DNA from: Lentisphaerae bacterium RIFOXYA12_FULL_48_11
GTDB taxonomy: Bacteria > Verrucomicrobiota > Kiritimatiellia > UBA8416 > YA12-FULL-48-11
Direction: 5' to 3'
Length of the DNA: 41,981 bases
Assembly: GCA_001804885.1 (NCBI GenBank)
Contig: MHBM01000166.1
Location: forward strand, 1-41,981
This document shows, piece by piece, positions 20,157-27,636 of this stretch. How positions within the stretch are numbered: position 1 is the stretch's first letter; each line of letters starts with the position of its first letter. The notes under the pieces were generated by a model. It saw only the letters and a program-made list of their open reading frames with translations, had not been told where the DNA came from and ran no database searches. The translations under genes were made by a program, and so were the position numbers.

Positions 20157-20900
20157 ATGATTGTCATAAAGAGCGCAGCCGAACTTGAACGGATGAAAGT
20201 TAGTGGGCATCTGGCTGCAGTTGTCAGGGATAGTGTTGCCGGTAAGGTGAGTCCGGGGGTGAAGACGATAGAGTTGTCTGACTATGCCGGAGAGGTGATA
20301 AAAAGTCTTGGCGCTGAAAGCGCGTTTAAAGGTTACCGGGGGTACCCTGGTAATATATGTATCTCGGTGAATGATGCGGTTGTGCACGGGATACCCGGCT
20401 CAAGAAGGATTGATCTAGGGGATATCGTCAGTATAGACGTTGGGGTTAAATACGACGGTTTTATAGGTGATACGGCTTTGACTGTGATGGTTGGTGTAAC
20501 GGAACCTGATGTTCTAAGTCTGGTCAAGGTGACGGAAAAGTCGCTGGAAGCCGGTATAGCGATGGCGCGTGCGGGTAATAGAGTGTCTGATATTTCGCAT
20601 GCTGTTGAGAAAGTTGTGCAGGCTAATGGGTTTTCAGTTGTAAGAGATTTTGTGGGGCATGGGATTGGACGGCAAATGCACGAAGATCCGCAAATCCCTA
20701 ATTTTGGCTCCCCGGGGAGGGGGGCAGTGTTGAAGCCGGGTATGACCTTGGCTATTGAGCCGATGGTTAACCAAGGGGCGGCGTCAGTAGACGTGCAGGC
20801 TGATGGCTGGACGGTATTGACAAGGGATGGGAAGTTATCTGCCCATTTTGAGCATACTGTAGCGGTTACAGAAGGAGCTGCAGAGATATTAACTATTTGA
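20157..20900 (+). CDS. map: methionine aminopeptidase, type I
   Basis: Removes the initiator Met from nascent proteins; a two-metal pita-bread peptidase of 247 residues. Metal ligands can be placed at D94 and D105 (SIDVGVKYDGFIGDT), H168 (FVGHGIG), E201 (AIEPM) and E232 (HFEHT), and the substrate-binding histidine at H77 (VVHGIPG). There is no N-terminal SH3/zinc extension, so it is the short type Ia form. It follows adk by 53 nt with GAAGAGA before the ATG. infA is not found between this gene and rpmJ. Confidence 0.98.
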   Translation: MIVIKSAAELERMKVSGHLAAVVRDSVAGKVSPGVKTIELSDYAGEVIKSLGAESAFKGYRGYPGNICISVNDAVVHGIPGSRRIDLGDIVSIDVGVKYDGFIGDTALTVMVGVTEPDVLSLVKVTEKSLEAGIAMARAGNRVSDISHAVEKVVQANGFSVVRDFVGHGIGRQMHEDPQIPNFGSPGRGAVLKPGMTLAIEPMVNQGAASVDVQADGWTVLTRDGKLSAHFEHTVAVTEGAAEILTI

Positions 20901-20981
20901 GCGGAAGGTTGATTTTTTTGTGGACTTTGTGTTGGTGTAGTATTAAAGTTTCGCTCTTTTGCGTACCAGTGGGGACAAAAA

Positions 20982-21095
20982 GTGAAAGTAAGAAGTTCTG
21001 TAAGAAGAATATGTGAGCGGTGCAAAATAGTGCGCCGTAAGGGTATTGTGCGGGTAATTTGTACAAATCCGCGTCATAAACAGAGCCAAGGTTAA
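20982..21095 (+). CDS. rpmJ: 50S ribosomal protein L36, zinc-binding type
   Basis: Smallest large-subunit protein, 37 residues, in the 222-nt stretch between map and rpsM. Reading from a GTG gives [20 protein letters not shown] followed by a glycine-led second half ending NPRHKQSQG. The zinc ligands C11, C14, C27 and H32 are all in place, so this is the zinc-dependent form. The start is preceded by a purine-rich GGGGACAAAAA, and rpsM follows 27 nt after the stop. The gene order map-rpmJ-rpsM supports the call. Confidence 0.96.
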   Translation: MKVRSSVRRICERCKIVRRKGIVRVICTNPRHKQSQG

Positions 21096-21122
21096 GGTCT
21101 GTTTCTGCAGGGAGAAGGAATT

Positions 21123-21527
21123 ATGCCGAGGTTGGTAGGAGTTGATATTCCGGGAAAGAAGCGAATAGACATCGCACTGCGTTACATTTATGGGATCGGT
21201 CCCGCAAGGGCAACGCAGATAATCATAGAATCGAAGATTGATCCGGCTAAGAAGGCGGATGATCTTACGCCTGATGAATTGAGGATATTAATTGGAATTA
21301 TTCAGTCGGGATACCGTGTTGAAGGTGATTTAAGGCGTGAAGTTACACAGAACATCAGGCGTTTAATCAGCATCGGCAGTTATAGGGGTGTTCGCCATCG
21401 TCGAGGACTTCCTGTCCGTGGACAGCGGACGAGTACAAACGCAAGGACGCGAAAAGGTCCGCGTCGTACTGTCGGTGCGGTTCGAAATAAAGATGTACGT
21501 TCGGCAATGAAATCCGATAAAGATTAG
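21123..21527 (+). CDS. rpsM: 30S ribosomal protein S13
   Basis: Head protein contacting P-site tRNA and L5, 134 residues. It begins [20 protein letters not shown] and has [11 protein letters not shown], the arginine-rich [19 protein letters not shown] (the S13 signature) and a basic tail TRKGPRRTV. The tail is extended ([17 protein letters not shown]) relative to E. coli. It opens the alpha-operon part of the cluster. Confidence 0.99.
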   Translation: MPRLVGVDIPGKKRIDIALRYIYGIGPARATQIIIESKIDPAKKADDLTPDELRILIGIIQSGYRVEGDLRREVTQNIRRLISIGSYRGVRHRRGLPVRGQRTSTNARTRKGPRRTVGAVRNKDVRSAMKSDKD

Positions 21528-21552
21528 CAGTTAAGAGAGGTTCTGGCTAGAT

Positions 21553-22056
21553 ATGGCAGAAGAAGAAAAAAAAGAAGTAGCAGGTGAAAAACCAGCGAAG
21601 GCAGCGGCAGCTACAGGCGTAGAAGGTGCGGCAGCTACGGTAGTTGACGGAGCAGTGCCACCAGATGAACAGCGTGCAGTAAGGCAGCATAAAGCACGCG
21701 GTTTGAAGAGTGTGCCGGTTGGGATCGCATATATCAAGGCGACCTTCAATAATACAATTGTATCAATAACAGATCCCCACGGAGCAGTGATTGCGTGGAG
21801 CAGCGCTGGCAGGGCGGGGTTTAAGGGCTCGAGGAAAAGCACGGCTTTTGCTGCAACGCTTGTAGGACAGGAAACAGCGCGACAGGCGGCGGGTCGTGGA
21901 ATGCGTGAAGTTGAAGTAAGGATACAAGGTGCCGGGGCTGGAAGAGAGTCAGCTGTTCGCGCTTTGCAAGCCGGTGGTTTAAGCATAGCTGTCATAAAAG
22001 ATGTTACGCCGATACCGCACAACGGGTGTAGGGCCAGGAAGAGAAGGAGAGTCTAA
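21553..22056 (+). CDS. rpsK: 30S ribosomal protein S11 with acidic N-terminal extension
   Basis: Platform protein of the small subunit, 167 residues against about 129 in E. coli. The conserved core starts near residue 57 ([18 protein letters not shown]) and ends [17 protein letters not shown]. Compared with E. coli, where this motif begins near residue 19, there are 38 additional residues at the front, rich in Ala, Glu and Lys ([20 protein letters not shown]). Later in-frame GTG codons exist, but the ATG at 21553 is the only ATG start before the core. The stop overlaps the rpsD start by one base (TAATG). Confidence 0.97.
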   Translation: MAEEEKKEVAGEKPAKAAAATGVEGAAATVVDGAVPPDEQRAVRQHKARGLKSVPVGIAYIKATFNNTIVSITDPHGAVIAWSSAGRAGFKGSRKSTAFAATLVGQETARQAAGRGMREVEVRIQGAGAGRESAVRALQAGGLSIAVIKDVTPIPHNGCRARKRRRV

Positions 22057-22685
22057 TGGGTAGGTACACAGGTCCTCTATGCCGACGTTGTCGTGCTGAA
22101 GGTATGAAATTATTCTTAAAAGGGGCACGTTGCAGTATGGCTAAATGTCCTATTGAAACCGGTCGCCCGGCTCCTGGTGTGCATGGCCAGCACCGCAGTA
22201 AAAAGCTTTCTGACTATGGCAAGCAGCTCAGGGAAAAGCAGCGTTTGCGCAGTCAGTTCGGAATGCGTGAAGGTCAGTTTCGCCTTTTCTTCAAACGTGC
22301 ATTAAAGGGCAGGACCGTGACTGGCGATGTTCTTCTGCAGTTGCTGGAGGCGCGTCTTGACAATCTGGTGTATCGGCTTGGATTTGCCTCATCGAGATCT
22401 GCCGCAAGGCAGTTTGTGACGCATAACCATGTGACCGTAAACGGTCGTAGGGCTGCTGTTCCGTCAATGGTTTTAAAAGCCGGTTCAATTATTGAAGTTA
22501 GAAACAGGCCAAAGAGCAGGGAGCAGGCCAAGAAGAGCCTTGAATCTGTTACCGGAAGGGATATGCCTTCATGGTTACGTCTGGATGCAAATAATTTTTC
22601 AGGTGAATTGGTTAGGATTCCATCACGTGAAGAAATTGCTCCGATTGTTAATGAACAGCTTATCGTAGAACTTTATTCGAAATAG
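22056..22685 (+). CDS. rpsD: 30S ribosomal protein S4, zinc-binding type
   Basis: Primary 16S rRNA-binding protein and, in E. coli, repressor of the alpha operon; 209 residues. It begins [20 protein letters not shown] with four cysteines at C9, C12, C26 and C31, the zinc-binding N-terminal variant. The S4 RNA-binding domain is clear (RLDNLVYRLGFASSRSAARQ, VNGRRAAVPSMVLKAGSIIEV in part). It overlaps rpsK by one base. An intervening 60-nt spacer separates it from rpoA. Confidence 0.99.
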   Translation: MGRYTGPLCRRCRAEGMKLFLKGARCSMAKCPIETGRPAPGVHGQHRSKKLSDYGKQLREKQRLRSQFGMREGQFRLFFKRALKGRTVTGDVLLQLLEARLDNLVYRLGFASSRSAARQFVTHNHVTVNGRRAAVPSMVLKAGSIIEVRNRPKSREQAKKSLESVTGRDMPSWLRLDANNFSGELVRIPSREEIAPIVNEQLIVELYSK

Positions 22686-22701
22686 AAGTGTGGTTATTGT
22701 G

Positions 22702-22721
22702 GCCGTCGTTGTACGGCTTTT
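22702..22721 (+). promoter_or_regulatory. weak terminator-like hairpin between rpsD and rpoA
   Basis: Bases 22702-22706 (GCCGT) pair with 22713-22717 (ACGGC) around a 6-nt loop and are followed by four Ts. The stem is short, so it would at most attenuate read-through into rpoA. No experimental support; noted from the sequence alone. Confidence 0.25.
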
Positions 22722-22745
22722 CCAGTTGAGGAAAGGATAGAGAAG

Positions 22746-23747
22746 ATGCCAATTAGACTTAGCAGATTCGAAATGCCCAAGAGGGCTGTCAAAGACGAGA
22801 GTACGGCTACGGACACGTACGCAAAGTTTGTTGCCGAACCGTTCGAAGTCGGATATGGCAGGACGATAGGGAATTCGTTGCGGCGTGTTCTTCTTTCTTC
22901 CATAGAAGGTGCTGCTATTACATCCGTCAGAATAACAGGAGCAGAACATGAATTTTGTTCTGTTTCGGGTGTGGTTGAGGATGTAACTGATATTATATTG
23001 AATCTTAAGAAAGTTCTCCTTAAGACTTACGTGCGAGAGCCCAGGACTTTGACGGTAAATGTAAAAGGGCCTGGTGAGGTTACGGCAGGCGATATCCAGA
23101 CTGATGGTACAATCGAGATTTTGAACCCTGATGCGCATATTGCGACACTGTCTGAGGATGGCAAGCTGGAAATGAAGCTAGAGGTGCGTATCGGGAGAGG
23201 GTTCTGTCCGGCCGAGTGGAATAAAAAGCCCGATCAGGAAATAGGGCGGATTCCAATAGATTCTATTTTCTCTCCAGTTAGCAGAGTTAATTTCTATACT
23301 GAAAATACGCGCGTCGGACAAAAAACCGACTATGATAAACTGGTCATAGAGGTTTGGACTGATGGCAGGGTAACACCTGACGATGCACTTACAATGTCAG
23401 CGGCTATCCTTCGTCATCATCTAGATGTGTTTGTTAACTACGATAAGGATATTGTCGAGTTTGAGGAAAGCGAGAAGCAGATCGACGCCGAGCGTGAAGA
23501 ATTGAGGCGCAAGCTTAATATGAGCGTCAACGAAATTGAGTTGAGCGTCAGGGCTGCTAACTGCCTTAATAATGCGAATATAACAACGGTTGGCCAGCTG
23601 GGCCAGAAGACGGAAGCCGACATGCTTAAGTACCGGAACTTCGGCAAGAAGTCTCTAAACGAGATTAAGGGTAAATTGTCAGAGCTGGGCTTATCTCTCG
23701 GCATGACATTTGAGGCTGGGCTTTTGGAAGAAAAGAAAGAAATATAA
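22746..23747 (+). CDS. rpoA: DNA-directed RNA polymerase alpha subunit
   Basis: RNA polymerase assembly and UP-element/activator-binding subunit, 333 residues. The N-terminal dimerisation domain shows EPFEVGYGRTIGNSLRRVLL and GAAITSVRITGAEHEFCSV. A linker is followed by the C-terminal domain with the DNA-binding element ELSVRAANCLNNANITTVGQ (E. coli R265 equivalent in VRAANC) and FGKKSLNEIKGKLSELGLSLG. It has the standard order after rpsD and before rplQ. GGATAGAGAAG precedes the ATG. Confidence 0.99.
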   Translation: MPIRLSRFEMPKRAVKDESTATDTYAKFVAEPFEVGYGRTIGNSLRRVLLSSIEGAAITSVRITGAEHEFCSVSGVVEDVTDIILNLKKVLLKTYVREPRTLTVNVKGPGEVTAGDIQTDGTIEILNPDAHIATLSEDGKLEMKLEVRIGRGFCPAEWNKKPDQEIGRIPIDSIFSPVSRVNFYTENTRVGQKTDYDKLVIEVWTDGRVTPDDALTMSAAILRHHLDVFVNYDKDIVEFEESEKQIDAEREELRRKLNMSVNEIELSVRAANCLNNANITTVGQLGQKTEADMLKYRNFGKKSLNEIKGKLSELGLSLGMTFEAGLLEEKKEI

Positions 23748-23762
23748 TAGCAGGTTTTAGAA

Positions 23763-24170
23763 ATGCGTCACAGGTTACAAAGTTCAAAGCTTGGAAGAAG
23801 TCCTGAGCACCGTGCGGCAGCAATTGCTTCCCTTGTTTGTGCTCTTGTTGAGCGTAAGAGAATTGAGACAACATTGGCGAAAGCTAAGCAGGCCAGAAGC
23901 CTTGCCGAAAAAATGGTTACAGTTGGTAAGCAGGGCACGCTTACAGCGAGAAGAAGAGCCTTGTCGATATTGCGCCGTGAGAATTGTGTCGATATGCTGT
24001 TGAAAGATATAGCTCCGCAATTCAGCAACAGGCACGGTGGATATACCAGAATTCTTAAGCTCGGCAAGCGCAGGAGTGACAGTTCGGAGATGGTGCTTCT
24101 GGAGTGGATTGGTATTGCCCCTCCGGAACGAAAGAAAAAACCCGAAGACAAGAAGCAGCCGAAGCCCTAA
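23763..24170 (+). CDS. rplQ: 50S ribosomal protein L17
   Basis: Large-subunit protein at the tunnel exit, 135 residues. It begins MRHRLQSSKLGRSPEHRAAA, with ERKRIETTLAKAKQARSLAE and NRHGGYTRILKLGKRRSDSSE. The C-terminus is a basic/proline tail (PERKKKPEDKKQPKP). It is the last gene of the ribosomal block; a 269-nt spacer follows. Confidence 0.98.
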   Translation: MRHRLQSSKLGRSPEHRAAAIASLVCALVERKRIETTLAKAKQARSLAEKMVTVGKQGTLTARRRALSILRRENCVDMLLKDIAPQFSNRHGGYTRILKLGKRRSDSSEMVLLEWIGIAPPERKKKPEDKKQPKP

Positions 24171-24190
24171 TTCAATAATGTGGCTTAACT

Positions 24191-24237
24191 CCTTGGATCT
24201 TTAGTTGTTCGTATAGTGTTCTGTACTCCAAGGTTTT
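24191..24237 (+). terminator. possible weak terminator after rplQ
   Basis: CCTTGGA (24191-24197) and TCCAAGG (24227-24233) are an exact inverted repeat of 7 bp separated by 29 nt, followed directly by TTTT. The position 20 nt after the end of the long ribosomal block suits a terminator, but the loop is long and the T run short. Low confidence. Confidence 0.25.
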
Positions 24238-24260
24238 GACGCGCCCTGTTTGGGTATAAT
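24236..24260 (+). promoter_or_regulatory. possible promoter elements upstream of the sialidase-like gene
   Basis: TTGACG (24236-24241) and a perfect TATAAT (24255-24260) occur in the rplQ to 24440 spacer, but are only 13 nt apart instead of 16-18, so they may not work as a pair. The -10 lies in the context GGGTATAATT, shared with the site at 33486-33495. The leader to the ATG at 24440 would be about 170 nt, in which nothing else was recognised. Confidence 0.2.
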
Positions 24261-24439
24261 TCTTGATTTATTTTCTGCTGTATTGCCTTTACTAAGATAC
24301 TACTGCCTTATTGCAACTCCGGACTTTTGAACTCGAGGAGAATCAGTAAGTTTTGCTTGTTAAAACCGACAAGATTTTCGACTGTATGCTTTAATTCTTG
24401 TTGAGACTAATTATTAATTCCGAGGAAATGGAGGGCGTG

Positions 24440-25477
24440 ATGAAGTGTCAAAGGAGTATTTTCAGTTATCAGAAATTATTTATTATTACCGCTGTATTCA
24501 TTTTATGCCTGTCTCTTAACGCTAACGCTTCTGACCAGTCGCCACTAATAGAAGTCCGCAAGATCTGGGACGCGGGGAAACATAATGCATTTACAGATCT
24601 TATCAGGTGGCATGATGCCTGGTGGTGTGTTTTCAGGGAGGCGGATGGCCATGTGGGTGGTGATGGAAGCATACGTATTATTAACTCGGTCGATGGTCGG
24701 GAATGGCAATCTGCCGCGCTTGTGTCTGAAAAAGATATAGACCTGCGTGACCCTAAATTTTCTGTGACACCTGATGATAGCCTTATGGTTGTCTGCGGTG
24801 GCTCTGTGTATCTTGGTACAGCCAAGATTAAAGGGCGTCAGCCGCGTGTGATGTTTTCCAAGAATGGTTCAATATGGAGTGAGCCTAGGAAGGTTCTGGG
24901 TGAATGGGATTGGTTGTGGCGTGTTACATGGAGCAATGGTAAGGCGTACGGGGTTTCCTATAATACTTCTAGTGACAAACAGCAGAAATGGGTCCTTGAT
25001 CTGTGCTGCAGTAGCGATGGACTACAATGGGATTTAATTTCCAAGCTGGAGGTCACAGGAAGGCCAAATGAAACAACACTTCGCTTCCTTGAAAATGGTG
25101 ATTTGATGGCAATGGTTCGTAGAGAAGCTGACAACCAGAAGGGGTGGATTGGCATCGCGAAGCCTCCTTATAAAGAATGGAAATGGATGGAGAATAGTTA
25201 CCAGTTTGGAGGGCCGAATTTCATACAGCTGCCAGATGGGTCTTTTGTTGCAGGTACTCGTGATTATACCGGCAAGCCAAAGTGTACAACGCTAATAGCC
25301 AAAATGACTCCTGAAACTCTTCAACCTGTTGTTACTTTACCAAGTGGCGGTGATACCAGTTATCCAGGGCTGGTGTGGCGTGACGGTATTCTATGGGTAA
25401 GTTATTACAGTTCGCATGAAGGTAAGACTAGTATCTATCTTGCAAAGATCAAAATGCCAGTCGGGAATGTACGGTAA
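24440..25477 (+). CDS. secreted sialidase-like (BNR/Asp-box) beta-propeller protein
   Basis: Exported protein of 345 residues. The open frame extends to 24398, but the ATG at 24440 follows GGAGGG at 4 nt and starts a clean Sec signal peptide (MKCQRSIFSYQK, a hydrophobic core, and a predicted cut after ANA before SDQS). The mature part has several Asp-box-like turns (SVDGREW, SKNGSIWSEP, SSDGLQWD) of the sialidase/BNR propeller superfamily, and an FREADGHVGGDGS region. It most resembles proteins annotated as exo-alpha-sialidase or BNR-repeat glycosidases. A full arginine triad with Asp/Tyr/Glu catalytic residues cannot be assigned by eye, so substrate and activity are unknown. Confidence 0.75.
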   Translation: MKCQRSIFSYQKLFIITAVFILCLSLNANASDQSPLIEVRKIWDAGKHNAFTDLIRWHDAWWCVFREADGHVGGDGSIRIINSVDGREWQSAALVSEKDIDLRDPKFSVTPDDSLMVVCGGSVYLGTAKIKGRQPRVMFSKNGSIWSEPRKVLGEWDWLWRVTWSNGKAYGVSYNTSSDKQQKWVLDLCCSSDGLQWDLISKLEVTGRPNETTLRFLENGDLMAMVRREADNQKGWIGIAKPPYKEWKWMENSYQFGGPNFIQLPDGSFVAGTRDYTGKPKCTTLIAKMTPETLQPVVTLPSGGDTSYPGLVWRDGILWVSYYSSHEGKTSIYLAKIKMPVGNVR

Positions 25478-25626
25478 AGGCTCTCAAACAATCCTAGGTT
25501 AGTTTGGTCTATCCGCGGAAAAAGATCTCGATGTATCAGCTTAATTGATTTAATAGAATGTTTTATCTTTGTTTATTGCTGTGCTCCAAATAATTACGCA
25601 TTATTCAAGAAATGGCGTCAAATCGT

Positions 25627-25655
25627 TTTACTTTTAACGAATTGATTGTTATATT
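25627..25655 (+). promoter_or_regulatory. putative sigma70-type promoter for etfBA and acyl-CoA dehydrogenase
   Basis: TTTACT (25627-25632), a 17-nt spacer and TATATT (25650-25655) fit the vegetative promoter pattern (4/6 and 5/6 matches). The site is 65 nt before the etfB start in a 243-nt spacer otherwise without recognised features. Predicted from sequence only. Confidence 0.4.
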
Positions 25656-25720
25656 GCCGCCTCTTATTTCCCAGATGTATTCGAGATTGTGCAGCGATAA
25701 TTGTAACATGAGGTGAATTA

Positions 25721-26596
25721 ATGAAGTTTAATATAGTCGTTCTTGTCAAGCAGGTGCCTGACACCAAGAACGTTACCGGCCAAGCCATGAAAGAGGATGG
25801 CACGGTCAACAGGGCAGCATTGCCTGCCATTTTCAATCCTGAGGATATGAATGCCTTGGAAGCTGCATTGATGGTGAAGGATCAACACTTTGGGTCCAAA
25901 GTGACGGTTTTGACGATGGGGCCACCGGCCGCCATACAGGTCTTAAAAGAATCTCTTTATCGGGGTGCGGATGAAGTGGCGCTTATTTCTGATAAGCGTT
26001 TTGCTGCTGCAGATACTCTCGCTACGTCGTATGCGCTTCGGTGTGCAATCATCAACAAGGTGAAGGATTATGACCTTGTCTTCTGCGGGAGACAGGCGAT
26101 TGATGGTGATACCGCGCAGGTTGGTCCTCAAACTGCAGAAAAGCTAGGTGTAAACCAGATTACATGTGTTTCCGAAATTCAGGAGTTGACTGCTAAAGAG
26201 ATCACCTGTCGGCGAACAATCGAGGGTGGATTTGAGGTGGTGCGTTGCAAGTTGCCGGTCCTTTGTACATTTACGGATGAGAATTTTAAACCCAGGCCTG
26301 CATCAGCAAAGCTGGTCATGGCTCACAAGAATGCGGCTCTCGAGTTTGAGGATAAGTATGACGAGTCGTATATTGAATCTGCAAGAAGCCTTGGCAAGAC
26401 CGTCAAGATTGATCTTTGGAATGTTGAGACAATTGGTGCCGATCCTGCGTCGTGCGGATTATCTGGTTCGCCAACCAAAGTTAAGAAGATAGACAGTGTT
26501 GTCCTCAAAGGTGCACAGGTGAAGCAGGTGTCTAATACCGATGAAGGCATTGCTGGAATGATGCAGGAACTTATTGTTGACCATACCTTAGGCTGA
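25721..26596 (+). CDS. etfB: electron transfer flavoprotein beta subunit
   Basis: Small subunit of the FAD-containing electron carrier that takes electrons from acyl-CoA dehydrogenases; 291 residues. It begins MKFNIVVLVKQVPDTKNV, has NPEDMNALEAALMVKD and the nucleotide-binding segment CGRQAIDGDTAQVGPQ (residues 122-136). This segment resembles the EtfB of electron-bifurcating (Bcd/Etf-type, group 2) complexes rather than mitochondrial-type ETF; that comparison is from memory. AGGTGA precedes the ATG, and etfA follows by 12 nt. Confidence 0.95.
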   Translation: MKFNIVVLVKQVPDTKNVTGQAMKEDGTVNRAALPAIFNPEDMNALEAALMVKDQHFGSKVTVLTMGPPAAIQVLKESLYRGADEVALISDKRFAAADTLATSYALRCAIINKVKDYDLVFCGRQAIDGDTAQVGPQTAEKLGVNQITCVSEIQELTAKEITCRRTIEGGFEVVRCKLPVLCTFTDENFKPRPASAKLVMAHKNAALEFEDKYDESYIESARSLGKTVKIDLWNVETIGADPASCGLSGSPTKVKKIDSVVLKGAQVKQVSNTDEGIAGMMQELIVDHTLG

Positions 26597-26608
26597 AGGA
26601 GAGATATA

Positions 26609-27622
26609 ATGGCTGATAAGAACAATGTGTGGGTATTTGTACAGCAGGATGATGGCAGGATCGTCGATGTCAGCCTGGAGCTAGTCTGCAAGGCGCGTGA
26701 ATTGGCTAACCGCCTGAAGGTTGGGGTTAATGCTGTTCTGATGGGTGAGAGTATGAAGGATGAGGCGGCTAAGTTGTTGCCGTACCGGTGCGATGAGGTT
26801 TTTGTTGTTGAAGATCCACGATTGAAGAATTACCAGCCTGTTCCGTATACGAAGGTGATGGTGGATCTGATTAAGAAATATGAACCGCAAATTGTTCTTT
26901 ACGGGGCTACTATAGTTGGACGTGATCTTGGTCCGCGTGTGGCGTCCAATCTGAAGGTCGGATTGACTGCTGATTGTACGGACCTGCAGATTGGTGATCA
27001 TGTCATCAAGGATAAAACCTGGACGAACATTCTCTACCAGATCAGGCCGGCGTTCGGTGGTAACATTATTGCCACCATAGTGTCTCCGGAGAAGAAGCCG
27101 CAGATGGCCACCGTGCGAGAAGGCGTAATGAAGCTTGCGCCTCTGGCCAAGGATGCCAAGGGTAAGGTAACGCAGATTGAGTTCAATCTTTGCAGTGAAG
27201 ATTTTCCTACAGAGATATTGAAGCGTGTCCGCGAGATGAAACGTGTGAACCTAAAGGGTGCACGAATCATTGTTTCCGGTGGAATGGGGGTGGGTACGAG
27301 GGAAAACTTCAAGTTGATTGCCGATCTGGCGCATGTTTTGGGTGGCGAGGTTGGGGCATCCCGTGCAGCTGTTGATGCCGGATTTATTCCAAAGGACCAC
27401 CAGGTGGGCCAGACAGGAACAACGGTACGGCCAAATCTTTACATTGCATGTGGAATCTCGGGTTCCATCCAGCACCGTGCAGGTATGGCGGAGTCCGGCA
27501 AGATAATCGCCATTAATACGGATCCGGATGCGCCGATTTTTCAGATTGCGCATTACGGTATAGTCGGAGAAATAGCTGACGTTATTCCCAAGATTATAAA
27601 GGCTTTCAAAGCCAAGATATAA
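26609..27622 (+). CDS. etfA: electron transfer flavoprotein alpha subunit
   Basis: Large subunit of ETF, 337 residues, binding FAD and docking with the acyl-CoA dehydrogenase encoded 14 nt downstream. The N-terminal domain has VLYGATIVGRDLGPRVASNL and GLTADCTDLQI. The C-terminal FAD domain has SGGMGVGTRENFKLI, VGQTGTTVRPNLYIACGISG (from about residue 266) and SIQHRAGM, the family signature. The pattern ATxxGRDLxPRxA is typical for ETF pairs that work with acyl-CoA dehydrogenases. The stop ends in a lysine-rich tail. Confidence 0.97.
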   Translation: MADKNNVWVFVQQDDGRIVDVSLELVCKARELANRLKVGVNAVLMGESMKDEAAKLLPYRCDEVFVVEDPRLKNYQPVPYTKVMVDLIKKYEPQIVLYGATIVGRDLGPRVASNLKVGLTADCTDLQIGDHVIKDKTWTNILYQIRPAFGGNIIATIVSPEKKPQMATVREGVMKLAPLAKDAKGKVTQIEFNLCSEDFPTEILKRVREMKRVNLKGARIIVSGGMGVGTRENFKLIADLAHVLGGEVGASRAAVDAGFIPKDHQVGQTGTTVRPNLYIACGISGSIQHRAGMAESGKIIAINTDPDAPIFQIAHYGIVGEIADVIPKIIKAFKAKI

Positions 27623-27636
27623 AAAGGGGACCTTAA

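Noticed and set aside
20901..20981. possible promoter (TAGTAT around 20937) before rpmJ
   Set aside because: There is no -35 hexamer with acceptable spacing, and the gene can be read through from map.
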